A stretch of DNA of 64,000 nucleotides from Calliopsis andreniformis (Eukaryota > Arthropoda > Insecta > Hymenoptera > Andrenidae): positions 11,302,001 to 11,366,000 of the forward strand of contig NW_027480422.1 in assembly GCF_051401765.1 (NCBI RefSeq). The letters run 5' to 3'. Each line of letters opens with the position of its first letter. Position 1 is the stretch's first letter. The translations under genes were made by a program, and so were the position numbers. Below are positions 11,061 to 23,878 of the stretch, piece after piece. Under the pieces are notes generated by a model. It was not told the origin of the DNA. It ran no database searches and was given only the letters and a program-made list of their open reading frames with translations.

Positions 11061-13164
11061 TAATGGTCATTTCTACGTTCCGGGCAACCTAGGCTTCACT
11101 CTAGGGCGTTGCTCCTCCAGATAGAATAGCTAGGGCCCAGGAAGTCAACGCCAGAAGCATAAAATACAATATAAATACAACAGTTCTTCCCTTGTATAAC
11201 AGGAATAATTGCAACCAGTGTGAAAGCTATGGTCATTTCTACGTTCCGGGCAACCTAGGCTTCACTCTAGGGCGTTGCTCCACCATATCGAATAGCTGCG
11301 GCCTTAGAAGTCAACGCCATAACTATAAAAAACAATATAAATACAACAGTTTTTCCATTGTATAAAATGAATAATTGCAAACAGCGTGGTGGTAATGGTC
11401 ATTTCTACTTTCCGGGCAACCTAGGCTTCACTCTAGGGCCCTTCTCCACCACATCGAATAGCTGCGGCCTTAGAAGTCAATGCCAGAAGCATAAAATACA
11501 ATATACATACAACAGTCTTTCAATCGTATAACAGGAATAATTGCAAACAGTGTGAAAGATATGGTCATTTCTACGTTGCGGGCATCCTAGGCTTCACTCT
11601 AGAGCATTGCTCCACCACATGGAATGGCTACGGCCTTAGAAGTCAACGCCATAACTATAAAAAACCACATAAATACAACAGTTTTTCCATTGTATAAAAT
11701 GAATAATTGCAAACAGTGTGGAGGTAATGGTCATTTCTACTTTCCGCGCAACCTAGGCTTCACTCTAGGGCGTTTCTCCACCACATCGAATAGCTACGCC
11801 CTTAGAAGTCAACGCCTGAAGCATAAAATATAATATAAGTACAATAGTTTTTTCATCGTATAACAGGAATAATTGCATCCAGTGTGAAAGACATGGTCAT
11901 TTCTGCGTTCCGGGCAACCTAGGCTTCACTCTAGGGCGTTGCTCCACCTCATCGAATAGCTGCGGCCTTAGAAGTCAACGTCAGAAGCATAAAACACAAT
12001 ATAGATAAAACAGTTTTTCAATCGTATAACAGGAATAATTGCAAACAGTGTGAAAGATATGCTCATTTCTACGTTGCGGGCATCCTAGGCTTCACTCTAG
12101 GGCGTTGCTCCACCTGACCGAATAGTTAGGGCCTAAGAAGTCAACGCCAGAAGCATAAAATACGATATATGTACAACAGTTTTACCATCGTATAAAATGA
12201 ATAATCGCAAACAGTGTGAAGGTAATGGTCACTTCTATGTTCCGGGCAACCTAGGCTTCACACTAGGGCGTTGTTCCACCAGAGCGAATAGTTAGGGCCT
12301 AAGAAGTCAACGCCTGAAGCATAAAATACAAAATAAATACAACAGTTTTTCCATCGTATAACAAGAATAATTGCAACCAGTGTGAAAAATATGGTCATTT
12401 CTACGTTGCGGGCATCCTAGGCTTCACTCTAGGGCGTTACACCACCAGATCGAATAGTTAGGGCCTTAGAAGTCAACGCCCGAAGCATAAAATACAAAAT
12501 AAATAGAACAGTTTTTCCATCGCTTAAAACGAGTAATTGCAACCTGTATGAAAGTTATGGTCATTTCAACGTTCCGGGCAACCTAGGCTTCACCCTAGGG
12601 CGTTACTCCAGCTGATCGAGTAGTTAGGGCCTAAGAAGTCAACGCCAGAAGCATAAAATACGATATATGTACAACAGTTTTACCATCGTATAAAATAAAT
12701 AATCGCAAACAGTGTGAAGGTAATGGTCATTTCTACGTTCCGAGTAACCTAGGCTTCACCCTAGTGCGTTGTTCCACCAGAGCGAATAGTTAGGGCCTAA
12801 GAAGTCAACGCCTGAAGCATAAAGTACAATCAAAATCCAAAAGTTTGTCCATCGTACAGCTGGAATAATTGCAACTAGAGTGAAAGTAATGGTCATTTCC
12901 ACGTTTCGCGCGACCTAGGCTCCACTCTAGGGCGTTGCTCCACAGATGGAATAGCTAGGGCCTTAGAAGTCAATGCCAGACGCATAAAATGCCATATAAA
13001 TACAACAGTTGTTCCACTGTATAATATGAATAATTGCAAACAGTGTGGAAGTAATGGTCATTTCTACGTTCCGGGCAACCTAGGCTTCACTCTAGGGCGT
13101 TGCTCCTCCAGATAGAATAGCTAGGGCCCAGGAAGTCAACGCCAGAAGCATAAAATACAATATA
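11061..13164 (+). repeat. 2.1-kb block, copied at 18,361-20,464
   Basis: The stretch matches 18,361-20,464 at a constant offset of 7,300 bp (44 monomers less four bases). It includes the monomer with ATGGCTACGG (11,624 and 18,924). Differences are few, for example TTCTCC near 11,774 against TTCACC near 19,074. It ends where TATAAATAC (13,161) becomes TATACATAC (20,461). It overlaps the left end of copy B of the 12.1-kb duplication, so 12,110-13,164 exists in three places. Confidence 0.88.
11624..11833 (+). other. ATG-bearing monomer variant (diagnostic subtype, not a gene)
   Basis: In this monomer AATAGC has become AATGGC, creating a start codon followed by 69 open codons. The same variant recurs at 18,924, 20,583, 33,690, 36,512, 40,992, 41,821 and 58,911, always in the same monomer context (preceded by TAGAGCATTGC or a close variant, followed by AAAAAACCACAT). 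Its copies trace the large duplications. The frame is not a credible gene: the unit length is not a multiple of three, neighbours carry stops, and no promoter or family match is apparent. Its value is as a sequence tag for one satellite subtype. Confidence 0.7.
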
Positions 13165-16100
13165 AATACAACAGTTCTTCCCTTGTATAACAGGAATAAT
13201 TGCAACCAGTGTGAAAGCTATAGTCATTTCTACGTTCCGGGCAACCTAGGCTTCACTCTAGGGCGTTGCTCCACCATATCGAATAGCTGCGGCCTTAGAA
13301 GTCAACGCCATAACTATAAAAAACAATATAAATACAACAGTTTTTCCATTGTATAAAATGAATAATTGCAAACAGTGTGGTGGTAATGGTCATGTCTACT
13401 TTCCGGGCAACCTAGGCTTCACTCTAGGGCCTTTCTCCACCACATCGAATAGCTGCGGCCTTAGAAGTCAATGCCAGAAGCATAAAATACAATATACATA
13501 CAACAGTTTTTCCATCGTATAACAAGAATAATTGCAACCAGTGTGAAAAATATGGTCATTTCTACGTTGCGGGCATCCTAGGCTTCACTCTAGGGCGTTG
13601 CACCACCAGATCGAATAGTTAGGGCCTTAGAAGTCAACGCCCGATGCATAAAATACAAAATAAATAGAACAGTTTTTCCATTGTATAAAACGAATAATTG
13701 AAACCAGTGTGAAAGTTATGGTCATTTCTACGTTCCGTGCCACCTAGGCTTCACTCTAGGGCGTTGTTCCACCAGAGTGAATAGTTAGGGCCTAAGAAGT
13801 CAACGCCAGGAGCACCAAATACAAAATAAATACAACAGTTTTTCCATCGTATAAAACGATAATTGCATCCAGTGTGCAAGTAATGGTCATTTCTACGATC
13901 CGGGCGACCTAGGCATCACTCTAGGGCGTTGTTCCACCAGAGCGAATAGTTAGGGCCTAAGAAGTCAACGCCTGAAGCATAAAATACAATATAAATACAA
14001 CAGTTTTTACATTGTATAAAACGAATAATTGCAACCAGTATGAAAGTTATGGTCATTTCTACGTTCCGGGCAATCTAGGCTTCACTCTAGGGCGTTGCTC
14101 CACCTGACCGAATAGTTAGGGCCTAAGAAGTCAACGCCAGAAGCATAAAATACGATATATGTACAACAGTTTTACCATCGTATAAAATGAATAATCGCAA
14201 ACAGTGTGAAGGTCATGGTCACTTCTACGTTCCGGGCAACCTAGGCTTCACACTAGTGCGTTGTTCCACCAGAGCGAATAGTTATGGCCTAAGAAGTCAA
14301 CGCCTGAAGCATAAAATACAAAATAAATACAACAGTTTTTCCATTGTATAAAACGAATAATTGAAACCAGTGTGAAAGTTATGGTCATTTCTACGTTCCG
14401 TGCCACCTAGGCTTCACTCTAGGGCGTTGTTCCACCAGAGTGAATAGTTAGGGCCTAAGAAGTCAACGCCAGGAGCACCAAATACAAAATAAATACAACA
14501 GTTTTTCCATCGTATAAAACGATAATTGCATCCAGTGTGCAAGTAATGGTCATTTCTACGATCCGGGCGACCTAGGCATCACTCTAGGGCGTTGTTCCAC
14601 CAGAGCGAATAGTTAGGGCCTAAGAAGTCAACGCCTGAAGCATAAAATACAATATAAATACAACAGTTTTTACATTGTATAAAACGAATAATTGCAACCA
14701 GTATGAAAGTTATGGTTACTTCTACGTTCAGGGCAACCTAGGCTTCACCCTAGGGTGTTGCTCCACCAGATCGAATAGTTAGGGTCTAAGAAGTCAAGGC
14801 CAGAAGCATAAAATACAATATAAATACAACAGCTTTTCCCTTGTATAACAGGAATAATTGCAACCAGTGTGAAAGCTATGGTCATTTCTACGTTCAGGGC
14901 AACCTAGGCTTCACTCTAGGGCGTTGCTCCACCACAGCGAATAGTTAGGGCCTAAGAAGTCAACGCTGAAGCTTAAAATACAATATAAATACAACAGTAT
15001 TTCCATCGTATAAAACGAATAATTGCAACCAGTATGAAAGTTATGGTCATTTCTACGTTCCGGGCAATCTAGGCTTCACTCTAGGGCGTTGCTCCACCTG
15101 ACCGAATAGTTAGGGCCTAAGAAGTCAACGCCAGAAGCATAAAATACGATATATGTACAACAGTTTTACCATCGTATAAAATGAATAATCGCAAACAGTG
15201 TGAAGGTCATGGTCACTTCTACGTTGCGGGCAACCTAGGCTTCACACTAGGGCGTTGTTCCACCAGAGCGAATAGTTATGGCCTAAGAAGTCAACGCCTG
15301 AAGCATAAAATACAAAATAAATCCAACAGTTTTTCCATCGTATAACAAGAGTAATTGCAACCAGTGTGAAAAATATGGTCATTTCTACGTTGCGGGCATC
15401 CTAGGCTTCACTCTAGGGCGTTGCACCACCACATCGAATAGCTACGGCCTTAGGAGTCAACGTCAGAGGCATAAAATACAAAATAAATACAACAGTTTTT
15501 CCATCGTATAACAAGAATAATTGCTACCAGTGTGATAGTGCTGGTCATTTCTACATTCCGGGCAACCTAGACTTCACTCTAGGGCCATGCTCCACCAGAT
15601 CGAATAGTTAGGGCCCAAGAAGTCAACGCCAGAAGCATAAAATACAATATAAATACAACAGTTTTTCCCTTGTATAGCAGGAATAATTGCAACCAGTGTG
15701 AAAGCTATGGTCATTTCTACGTTCCGGGCAACCTAGGCTTCACTCTAGGGTGTTGCTCCACCACATCGAATAGTTAGGGCCTTAAATGTCAATGCCGGAA
15801 GCATAAAATGCCATATAAATACAACAGCTGTTCCACTGTATAATACGTATAATCGCAAACAGTGTGGAAGTAATGGTCATTTCTACGTTCCGGGCAACCT
15901 AGGCTTCACTCTAGGGCGTTGCTCAATCACATAGAATAGCTACGGCCCTAGAAGACAACGCCATAACTATAAAATACAATATAAATACAACAGTCTATGC
16001 ATCGTATAAAACGAATAATTGCAACCAGTCTGTTAGTTATGGTCATTTCTACGTTCCGGGCAACCTAGACTTCACCCTAGGGCGTTTCTCCACCAGATCG

Positions 16101-16189
16101 AATAGTTAGGGCCTAAGAAGTCAATGCCAGAAGCATAAAATACAAAATAAATACAACAGTTTTCCCATCGTATAAAACGAATAATTGCA
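12110..16189 (+). repeat. Long block, copy B of 1-5,572 lacking one 9-mer
   Basis: 12,110-15,892 matches 1-3,783 (offset 12,109) and 15,893-16,189 continues as 5,276-5,572 (offset 10,617). The offset change is 1,492 bp, exactly the 9-monomer unit. At 16,190 the match stops: GCATCCAG here against GCAACCAG at 5,571. From 15,425 the block also matches 26,376 onward. Confidence 0.9.
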
Positions 16190-16784
16190 TCCAGTGTGCA
16201 AGTAATGGTCATTTCTACGTTCCGGGCAACCTAGGCTTCACACTAGGGCGTTGTTCCACCAGAGCGAATAGTTAGGGCCTAAGAAGTCGACGCCTGAAGC
16301 ATAAAATACAAAATAAATACAACAGTTTTTCCATCGTATAACAAGAATAATTGCAACCAGTGTGAAAAATATGGTCATTTCTACGTTGCGGGCATCCTAG
16401 GCTTCACTCTAGGGCGTTGCACCACCAGATCGAATAGTTAGGGCCTTAGAAGTCAACGCCCGAAGCATAAAATACAAAATAAATAGAACAGTTTTTCCGT
16501 CGTATAACAGGAATAATTGCCACCAGTGTGAAAGTGATGGTCATTTCTACGTTGCGGGCATCCTAGGCATCACTCTAGGGCTTTGCTCCACCACATCGAA
16601 TAGCTACGGCCTTAGAAGTCAACGCCATAACTATAAAAAACAATATAAATACAACAGTTTTTCCATTGTATATAATGAATAATTGCAAACAGTGTGGAGG
16701 TAATGGTCATTTCTACTTTCCGGGCAACCTGGGCTTCACTCTAGGGCGTTTCTCCACCACATCGAATAGCTACGCCCTTAGAAG
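16190..16784 (+). repeat. Mosaic satellite monomers
   Basis: About three and a half monomers built from types seen elsewhere. 16,190-16,293 continues as 27,141-27,244. From 16,541 the sequence matches 32,801 onward at an offset of 16,260 and carries on to about 17,066 (33,326). CTAGGGCTTTGCTCC near 16,575 and 32,835 marks this shared block. Confidence 0.75.
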
Positions 16785-19700
16785 TCAACGCCTGAAGCAT
16801 AAAATATAATATAAGTACAACAGTTTTTCCATCGTATAACAGGAATAATTGCAACCAGTGTGAAAGACATGGTCATTTCTACGTTCCGGGCAACCTAGGC
16901 TTCACTACAGGGCGGTGCTCCACCAGATCGAATAGTTAGGGCCTAAGAATTCAACGCCAGATGCATAAAATACAATATAAATACAACAGTTTTTCCCTTG
17001 TATAACAGGAATAATTGCAACCATTGTGAAAGCTATGGTCATTTCTACGTTCCGGGCAACCTAGGCTACACTCTAGGGCGTTGCTCCACCAGATCAAATA
17101 GTTAGGGCCTAAGAAGTCAACGCCAGAAGCATAAAATACAATATAAATACAACAGCTTTTCCATCGTATATAATGTACATTTGCAAACAGAGTGAAAGTA
17201 ATGGTCATTTCTACGTTTCGGGCGACCTACGCTCCACTCTAGGGCGTTGCTCCACCAGAACGAATAGCTAGGGCCTTAGAAGTCAATGCCAGAAGCATAA
17301 AATACAAAATAAATACAACAGCTTTTCCATTGTATAACAAAAATAATTGCAACCAGTGTGAAAGTGATGGTCAATTCTACGTTCCGGGCAACCTAGGCTT
17401 CACTACAGGGCGGTGCTCCACCAGATCAAATAGTTAGGGCCTAAGAAGTCAACGCCAGAAGCATAAAATACAATATAAATACAACAGTTTTTCCGTCGTA
17501 TAAAACGAATAATTGCAACCAGTATGAAAGTTACGGTCATTTCTACGTACCGGGCAACCTAGGCTTGACCCTAGGGCGTTGCTCCACCTGATCGAATAGT
17601 TAGGGCGTAAGAAGTCAACGCCAGAAGCATAAAATACGATATATGTACAACAGTTTTACCATCGTATAAAATGAATAATCGCAAACAGTGTGAAGGTAAT
17701 GGTCATTTCTACGTTCCGGGCAACCTAGGCTTCACCCAAGGGCGTTGTTCCACCAGGGCGAATAGTTAGGGCCTAAGAAGTCAACGCCTGAAGCACCAAA
17801 CACAAAATTAATACAACAGTTTTTCCATCGCTTAAAACGAATAATTGCAACCTGTATGAAAGTTATGGTCACTTCAACGTTCCGGGCAACCTAGGCTTCA
17901 CCCTAGGGCGTTACTCCAGCTGATCGAGTAGTTAGGGCCTCAGAAGTCAACGCCAGAAGCATAAAATACGATATATGTACAACAGTTTTACCATCGTATA
18001 AAATAAATAATCGCAAACAGTGCGAAGGTAATGGTCATTTCTACGTTCCGAGCAACCTAGGCTTCACCCTAGTGCGTTGTTCCACCAGAGCGAATAGTTA
18101 GGGCCTAAGAAGTCAACGCCTGAAGCATAAAGTACAATCAAAATCCAACAGTTTGTCCATCGTACAGCTGGAATAATTGCAACTAGAGTGAAAGTAATGG
18201 TCATTTCCACGATTCGCGTGACCTAGGCTCCACTCTAGGGCGTTGCTCCACCAGATGGAATAGCTAGGGCCTTAGAAGTCAATGCCAGAAGCATAAAATG
18301 CCATATAAATACAACAGTTGTTCCACTGTATAATATGAATAATTGCAAACAGTGTGGAAGTAATGGTCATTTCTACGTTCCGGGCAACCTAGGCTTCACT
18401 CTAGGGCGTTGCTCCTCCAGATAGAATAGCTAGGGCCCAGGAAGTCAACGCCAGAAGCATAAAATACAATATAAATACAACAGTTCTTCCCTTGTATAAC
18501 AGGAATAATTGCAACCAGTGTGAAAGCTATGGTCATTTCTACGTTCCGGGCAACCTAGGCTTCACTCTAGGGCGTTGCTCCACCATATCGAATAGCTGCG
18601 GCCTTAGAAGTCAACGCCATAACTATAAAAAACAATATAAATACAACAGTTTTTCCATTGTATAAAATGAATAATTGCAAACAGCGTGGTGGTAATGGTC
18701 ATTTCTACTTTCCGGGCAACCTAGGCTTCACTCTAGGGCCCTTCTCCACCACATCGAATAGCTGCGGCCTTAGAAGTCAATGCCAGAAGCATAAAATACA
18801 ATATACATACAACAGTCTTTCAATCGTATAACAGGAATAATAGCAAACAGTGTGAAAGATATGGTCATTTCTACGTTGCGGGCATCCTAGGCTTCACTCT
18901 AGAGCATTGCTCCACCACATGGAATGGCTACGGCCTTAGAAGTCAACGCCATAACTATAAAAAACCACATAAATACAACAGTTTTTCCATTGTATAAAAT
19001 GAATAATTGCAAACAGTGTGGAGGTAATGGTCATTTCTACTTTCCGCGCAACCTAGGCTTCACTCTAGGGCGTTTCACCACCACATCGAATAGCTACGCC
19101 CTTAGAAGTCAACGCCTGAAGCATAAAATATAATATAAGTACAATAGTTTTTTCATCGTATAACAGGAATAATTGCATCCAGTGTGAAAGACATGGTCAT
19201 TTCTGCGTTCCGGGCAACCTAGGCTTCACTCTAGGGCGTTGCTCCATCTCATCGAATAGCTGCGGCCTTAGAAGTCAACGTCGGAAGCATAAAACACAAT
19301 ATAGATAAAACAGTTTTTCAATCGTATAACAGGAATAATTGCAAACAGTGTGAAAGATATGCTCATTTCTACGTTGCGGGCATCCTAGGCTTCACTCTAG
19401 GGCGTTGCTCCACCTGACCGAATAGTTAGGGCCTAAGAAGTCAACGCCAGAAGCATAAAATACGATATATGTACAACAGTTTTACCATCGTATAAAATGA
19501 ATAATCGCAAACAGTGTGAAGGTAATGGTCACTTCTATGTTCCGGGCAACCTAGGCTTCACACTAGGGCGTTGTTCCACCAGAGCGAATAGTTAGGGCCT
19601 AAGAAGTCAACGCCTGAAGCATAAAATACAAAATAAATACAACAGTTTTTCCATCGTATAACAAGAATAATTGCAACCAGTGTGAAAAATATGGTCATTT

Positions 19701-19818
19701 CTACGTTGCGGGCATCCTAGGCTTCACTCTAGGGCGTTACACCACCAGATCGAATAGTTAGGGCCTTAGAAGTCAACGCCCGAAGCATAAAATACAAAAT
19801 AAATAGAACAGTTTTTCC
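16785..19818 (+). repeat. 3-kb block, copied at 28,399-31,100 with a two-monomer gap
   Basis: 16,785-18,735 matches 28,399-30,349 at offset 11,614. After that the offset becomes 11,282, so 19,068-19,818 matches 30,350-31,100. The difference is 332 bp, exactly two monomers, present here and absent in the other copy. Subtype markers include AATTCAACGCCAGATGC near 16,947 and 28,561 and CACCAAACACAAAATTAATAC near 17,795 and 29,409. It overlaps the left part of the 18,361-20,464 block. Confidence 0.85.
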
Positions 19819-20464
19819 ATCGCTTAAAACGAATAATTGCAACCTGTATGAAAGTTATGGTCATTTCAACGTTCCGGGCAACCTAGGCTTCACCCTAGGG
19901 CGTTACTCCAGCTGATCGAGTAGTTAGGGCCTAAGAAGTCAACGCCAGAAGCATAAAATACGATATATGTACAACAGTTTTACCATCGTATAAAATAAAT
20001 AATCGCAAACAGTGTGAAGGTAATGGTCATTTCTACGTTCCGAGTAACCTAGGCTTCACCCTAGTGCGTTGTTCCACCAGAGCGAATAGTTAGGGCCTAA
20101 GAAGTCAACGCCTGAAGCATAAAGTACAATCAAAATCCAAAAGTTTGTCCATCGTACAGCTGGAATAATTGCAACTAGAGTGAAAGTAATGGTCATTTCC
20201 ACGTTTCGCGCGACCTAGGCTCCACTCTAGGGCGTTGCTCCACAGATGGAATAGCTAGGGCCTTAGAAGTCAATGCCAGACGCATAAAATGCCATATAAA
20301 TACAACAGTTGTTCCACTGTATAATATGAATAATTGCAAACAGTGTGGAAGTAATGGTCATTTCTACGTTCCGGGCAACCTAGGCTTCACTCTAGGGCGT
20401 TGCTCCTCCAGATAGAATAGCTAGGGCCCAGGAAGTCAACGCCAGAAGCATAAAATACAATATA
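18361..20464 (+). repeat. 2.1-kb block, second copy of 11,061-13,164
   Basis: Offset 7,300 from the first copy. Small differences include AATAATAGC near 18,837 against AATAATTGC, TCCATCTCATCG near 19,243 against TCCACCTCATCG, and GTCGGAAGC near 19,280 against GTCAGAAGC. The right edge at 20,464 passes directly into a short local duplication. Confidence 0.87.
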
Positions 20465-21101
20465 CATACAACAGTTTTTCAATCGTATAACAGGAATAAT
20501 TGCAAACAGTGTGAAAGATATGGTCATTTCTACGTTGCGGGCATCCTAGGCTTCACTCTAGAGCATTGCTCCACCACATCGAATGGCTACGGCCTTAGAA
20601 GTCAACGCCATAACTATAAAAAACCACATAAATACAACAGTTTTTCCATTGTATAAAATGAATAATTGCAAACAGTGTGGAGGTAATGGTCATTTCTACG
20701 TTCCGGGCAACCTAGGCTTCACTCTAGGGCGTTGCTCCACCTCATCGAATAGCTGCGGCCTTAGAAGTCAACGTCAGAAGCATAAAACACAATATAGATA
20801 AAACAGTTTTTCAATCGTATAACAGGAATAATTGCAAACAGTGTGAAAGATATGCTCATTTCTACGTTGCGGGCATTCTAGGCTTCACTCTAGGGCGTTG
20901 CTCCACCTGACCGAATAGTTAGGGCCTAAGAAGTCAACGCCAGAAGCATAAAATACGATATATGTACAACAGTTTTACCATCGTATAAAATGAATAATCG
21001 CAAACAGTGTGAAGGTAATGGTCACTTCTATGTTCCGGGCAACCTAGGCTTCACACTAGGGCGTTGTTCCACCAGAGCGAATAGTTAGGGCCTAAGAAGT
21101 C
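19208..21101 (+). repeat. Local 9-monomer duplication, partial second copy
   Basis: 20,701-21,101 repeats 19,208-19,608 at an offset of 1,493 bp (nine monomers less one base). CTCCACCTGA is at 19,408 and 20,901. Just before it, 20,463-20,700 repeats 18,804-19,041 at offset 1,659 (ten monomers less one), so the junction skips one monomer. The copy ends at 21,101, where AACGCCTG is replaced by AATGCCAG. Confidence 0.75.
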
Positions 21102-23878
21102 AATGCCAGAAGCCTAAAATACAAAATAAATACAACAGTTTTTCCATCGTATAAAACGAATAATTGCATCCAGTGTGCAAGTAATGGTCATTTCTACGAT
21201 CCGGGCAACCTAGGCATCACCCTAGGGCGTTGTTCCACCAGAGCGAATAGTTAGGGCCTAAGAAGTCAACGCTGAAGCATAAAATACAAAATAAATACAA
21301 CAGTTTTTCCATCGTATAACAAGAGTAATTGCAACCAGTGTGAAAGCTATGGTCATTTCTACGTTCCGGGCAACCTAGGCTTCACTCTAGGGCGTTGCTC
21401 CACCACATCGAATAGTTAGGGCCTTAGAAGTCAATGCCAGAAGCATAAAATGCCATATAAATACAACAGTTGTTCCACTGTATAATATGAATAATTGCAA
21501 ACAGTGTGGAAGTAATGGTCATTTCTACGTTCCGGGTAACCCAGGCTTCACCCTAGGGCGTTGCTCAACCACATCGAATGGCTACGGCCTTAGAAGTGAA
21601 CGCCATAACTATAAAAAACAATATAAATACAACAGTTTCTCCATTGTATAAAATGAATAATTGCAAACAGTGAGGAAGTAATGGTCATTTCTACGTTCCG
21701 TGCAACCTAGGCTTCACTCTAGGGCGTTGCTCCACCAGATCGAATTGTTAGGGCCTAAGAAGTCAACGCCAGAAGCATAAAATACAATAAAAATACAACA
21801 GTTTTTCCCTTGTATAACAGAAATAATTGCAACCAGTATGAATGTTATGGACATTTCTACGTTCCGGGAAACCTAGGCTTCACTCTAGGGCGTTGGTCCG
21901 CCAGATCCAATAGCTAGGGCCTAAGAAGTCAACGCCTGAAGCATAAAATACCGTATAAATACAACAGTTTTTCCATTGTATAAAATGAATAATTGCAAAC
22001 AGTGAGGAAGTGGTGGTCATTCCTACGTTCCGTGCAAACTAGGCTTCACTCTAGGGCGTTGCTCCACCAGATCGAATAGTTAGGGTCTAAGAAGTCAACG
22101 CCAGAAGCATAAAATACAATATAAATACAACAGTTTTTCCCTTGTATAACAGAAATAATTGCAACCAGTGTGAAAGTTATGGTCATTTCTACGTTCCGGG
22201 CAACCTAGGCTTCACTCTAGGGCGTTGCTCCACCACATCGAATAGTTAGGGCCTTAGAAGTCAATGCCAGAAGCATAAAATACAATATAAATACAACAGT
22301 TTTTCCACTGTATAATATGAATAATTGCAAACAGTGTGGAAGTAATGGTCATTTCTACGTTCCGGGCAACCTAGGCTTCACTCTAGGGCGTTGGTCCACC
22401 AGATCCAATAGTTAGGGCCTAAGAAGTCAACGCCAGGAGCAACAAATACAAAATAAATACAACAGTTTTTCCATCGTATAAAACGATAATTGCATCCAGT
22501 GTGCAAGTAATGGTCATTTCTACGATCCGGGCGACCTAGGCATCACTCTAGGGCGTTGTTCCACCAGAACGAATAGTTAGGGCCTAAGAAGTCAACGCCT
22601 GAAGCATAAAATACAATATAAATACAACAGTTTTTACATTGTATAAAACGAATAATTGCAACCAGTATGAAAGTTATGGTTATTTCTACGTTCAGGCCAA
22701 CCTAGGCTTCACCCTAGGGCGTTGCTCCACCAGATCGAATAGTTAGGGCCTAAGAAGTCAAGGCCAGAAGCATAAAATACAATATAAATACAACAGTTTT
22801 TCCCTTGTATAACAGGAATAATTGCAACCAGTGTGAAAGCTATGGTCATTTCTACGTTCAGGGCAACCTAGGCTTCACTCTAGGGCGTTGCTCCACCACA
22901 GCGAATAGTTAGGGCCTTAGACGTGAATGCCAGAAGCATAAAATGCCATATAAATACAGCAGTTGTTCCACTGTATAATACGTATAATTGCAAACAGTGT
23001 GGAAGTAATGGTCATTTCTACGTTCCGGGCAACCTAGGCTTCACTCTAGGGCGTTGCTCAACCACATCGAATAGCTACGGCCCTAGAAGACAACGCCATA
23101 ACTATAAAATACAATATAAATACAACAGTCTATACATCGTATAAAACGAATAATTGCAACCAGTCTGATAGTTATGGTCATTTCTACGTTCCGGGCAACC
23201 TAGACTTCACCCTAGGGCGTTGCTCCACCTGATCGAATAGTTAGGGCCTCAGAAGTCAATGCCAGAAGCATAAAATACGATATATGTACAACAGTTTTTC
23301 CATCGTATAAAATGAGTAATTGCAACCAGTGTGAAAGTAACGGCCATTTCTACGTTCCTGGAATCCTAGACTTAACACTGAGACATTGCTCCACCAGATC
23401 GAATACATAGGGCCTTAGAAGTCAACGCCAGAAGCATAAAGTACATTAAAAATCCAACAGTTTGTCCATCGTATAACAGGAATAATTGCCACCAGTGTGA
23501 AAGCTATGGTCATTTCTACGTTCCGAGCAACCTAGGCTTCACTCTAGGGCGTTGCTCCACCATATCGAATAGCTGCGGCCTTAGAAGTCATCGCCATAAC
23601 TATAAAAAACAATATAAATACAACAGTTTTTCCATTGTATAAAATGAATAATTGCAAACAGTGTGGTGGTAATGGTCATTTCTACTTTCCGGGCAACCTA
23701 GGCTTCACTCTAGGGCCTTTCTCCACCACATCGAATAGCTGCGGCCTTAGAAGTCAACGCCAGAAGCATAAAATACAATATACATACAACAGTTTTTCAA
23801 TCGTATAACAGGAATAATTGCAAACAGTGTGAAAGATATGGTCATTTCTACGTTGCGGGCATCCTAGGCTTCACTCTA
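21102..23878 (+). repeat. 2.8-kb block present three times (also 38,359 and 56,278)
   Basis: 21,102-22,390 matches 38,359 onward at offset 17,257; from 22,391 the offset is 17,091. The change of 166 bp means one whole monomer (about 22,230-22,390) is missing from the other copies. The right edge is at 23,878, where GGGCGTTGC here faces GAGCATTGC at 40,969. Markers are the TGAGGAAGT monomers (21,667 and 22,001), the GTGAATGCC site at 22,923 and GAATACATAG at 23,401. A third copy lies at 56,278-58,888 as part of the 17.9-kb duplication. Confidence 0.85.
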
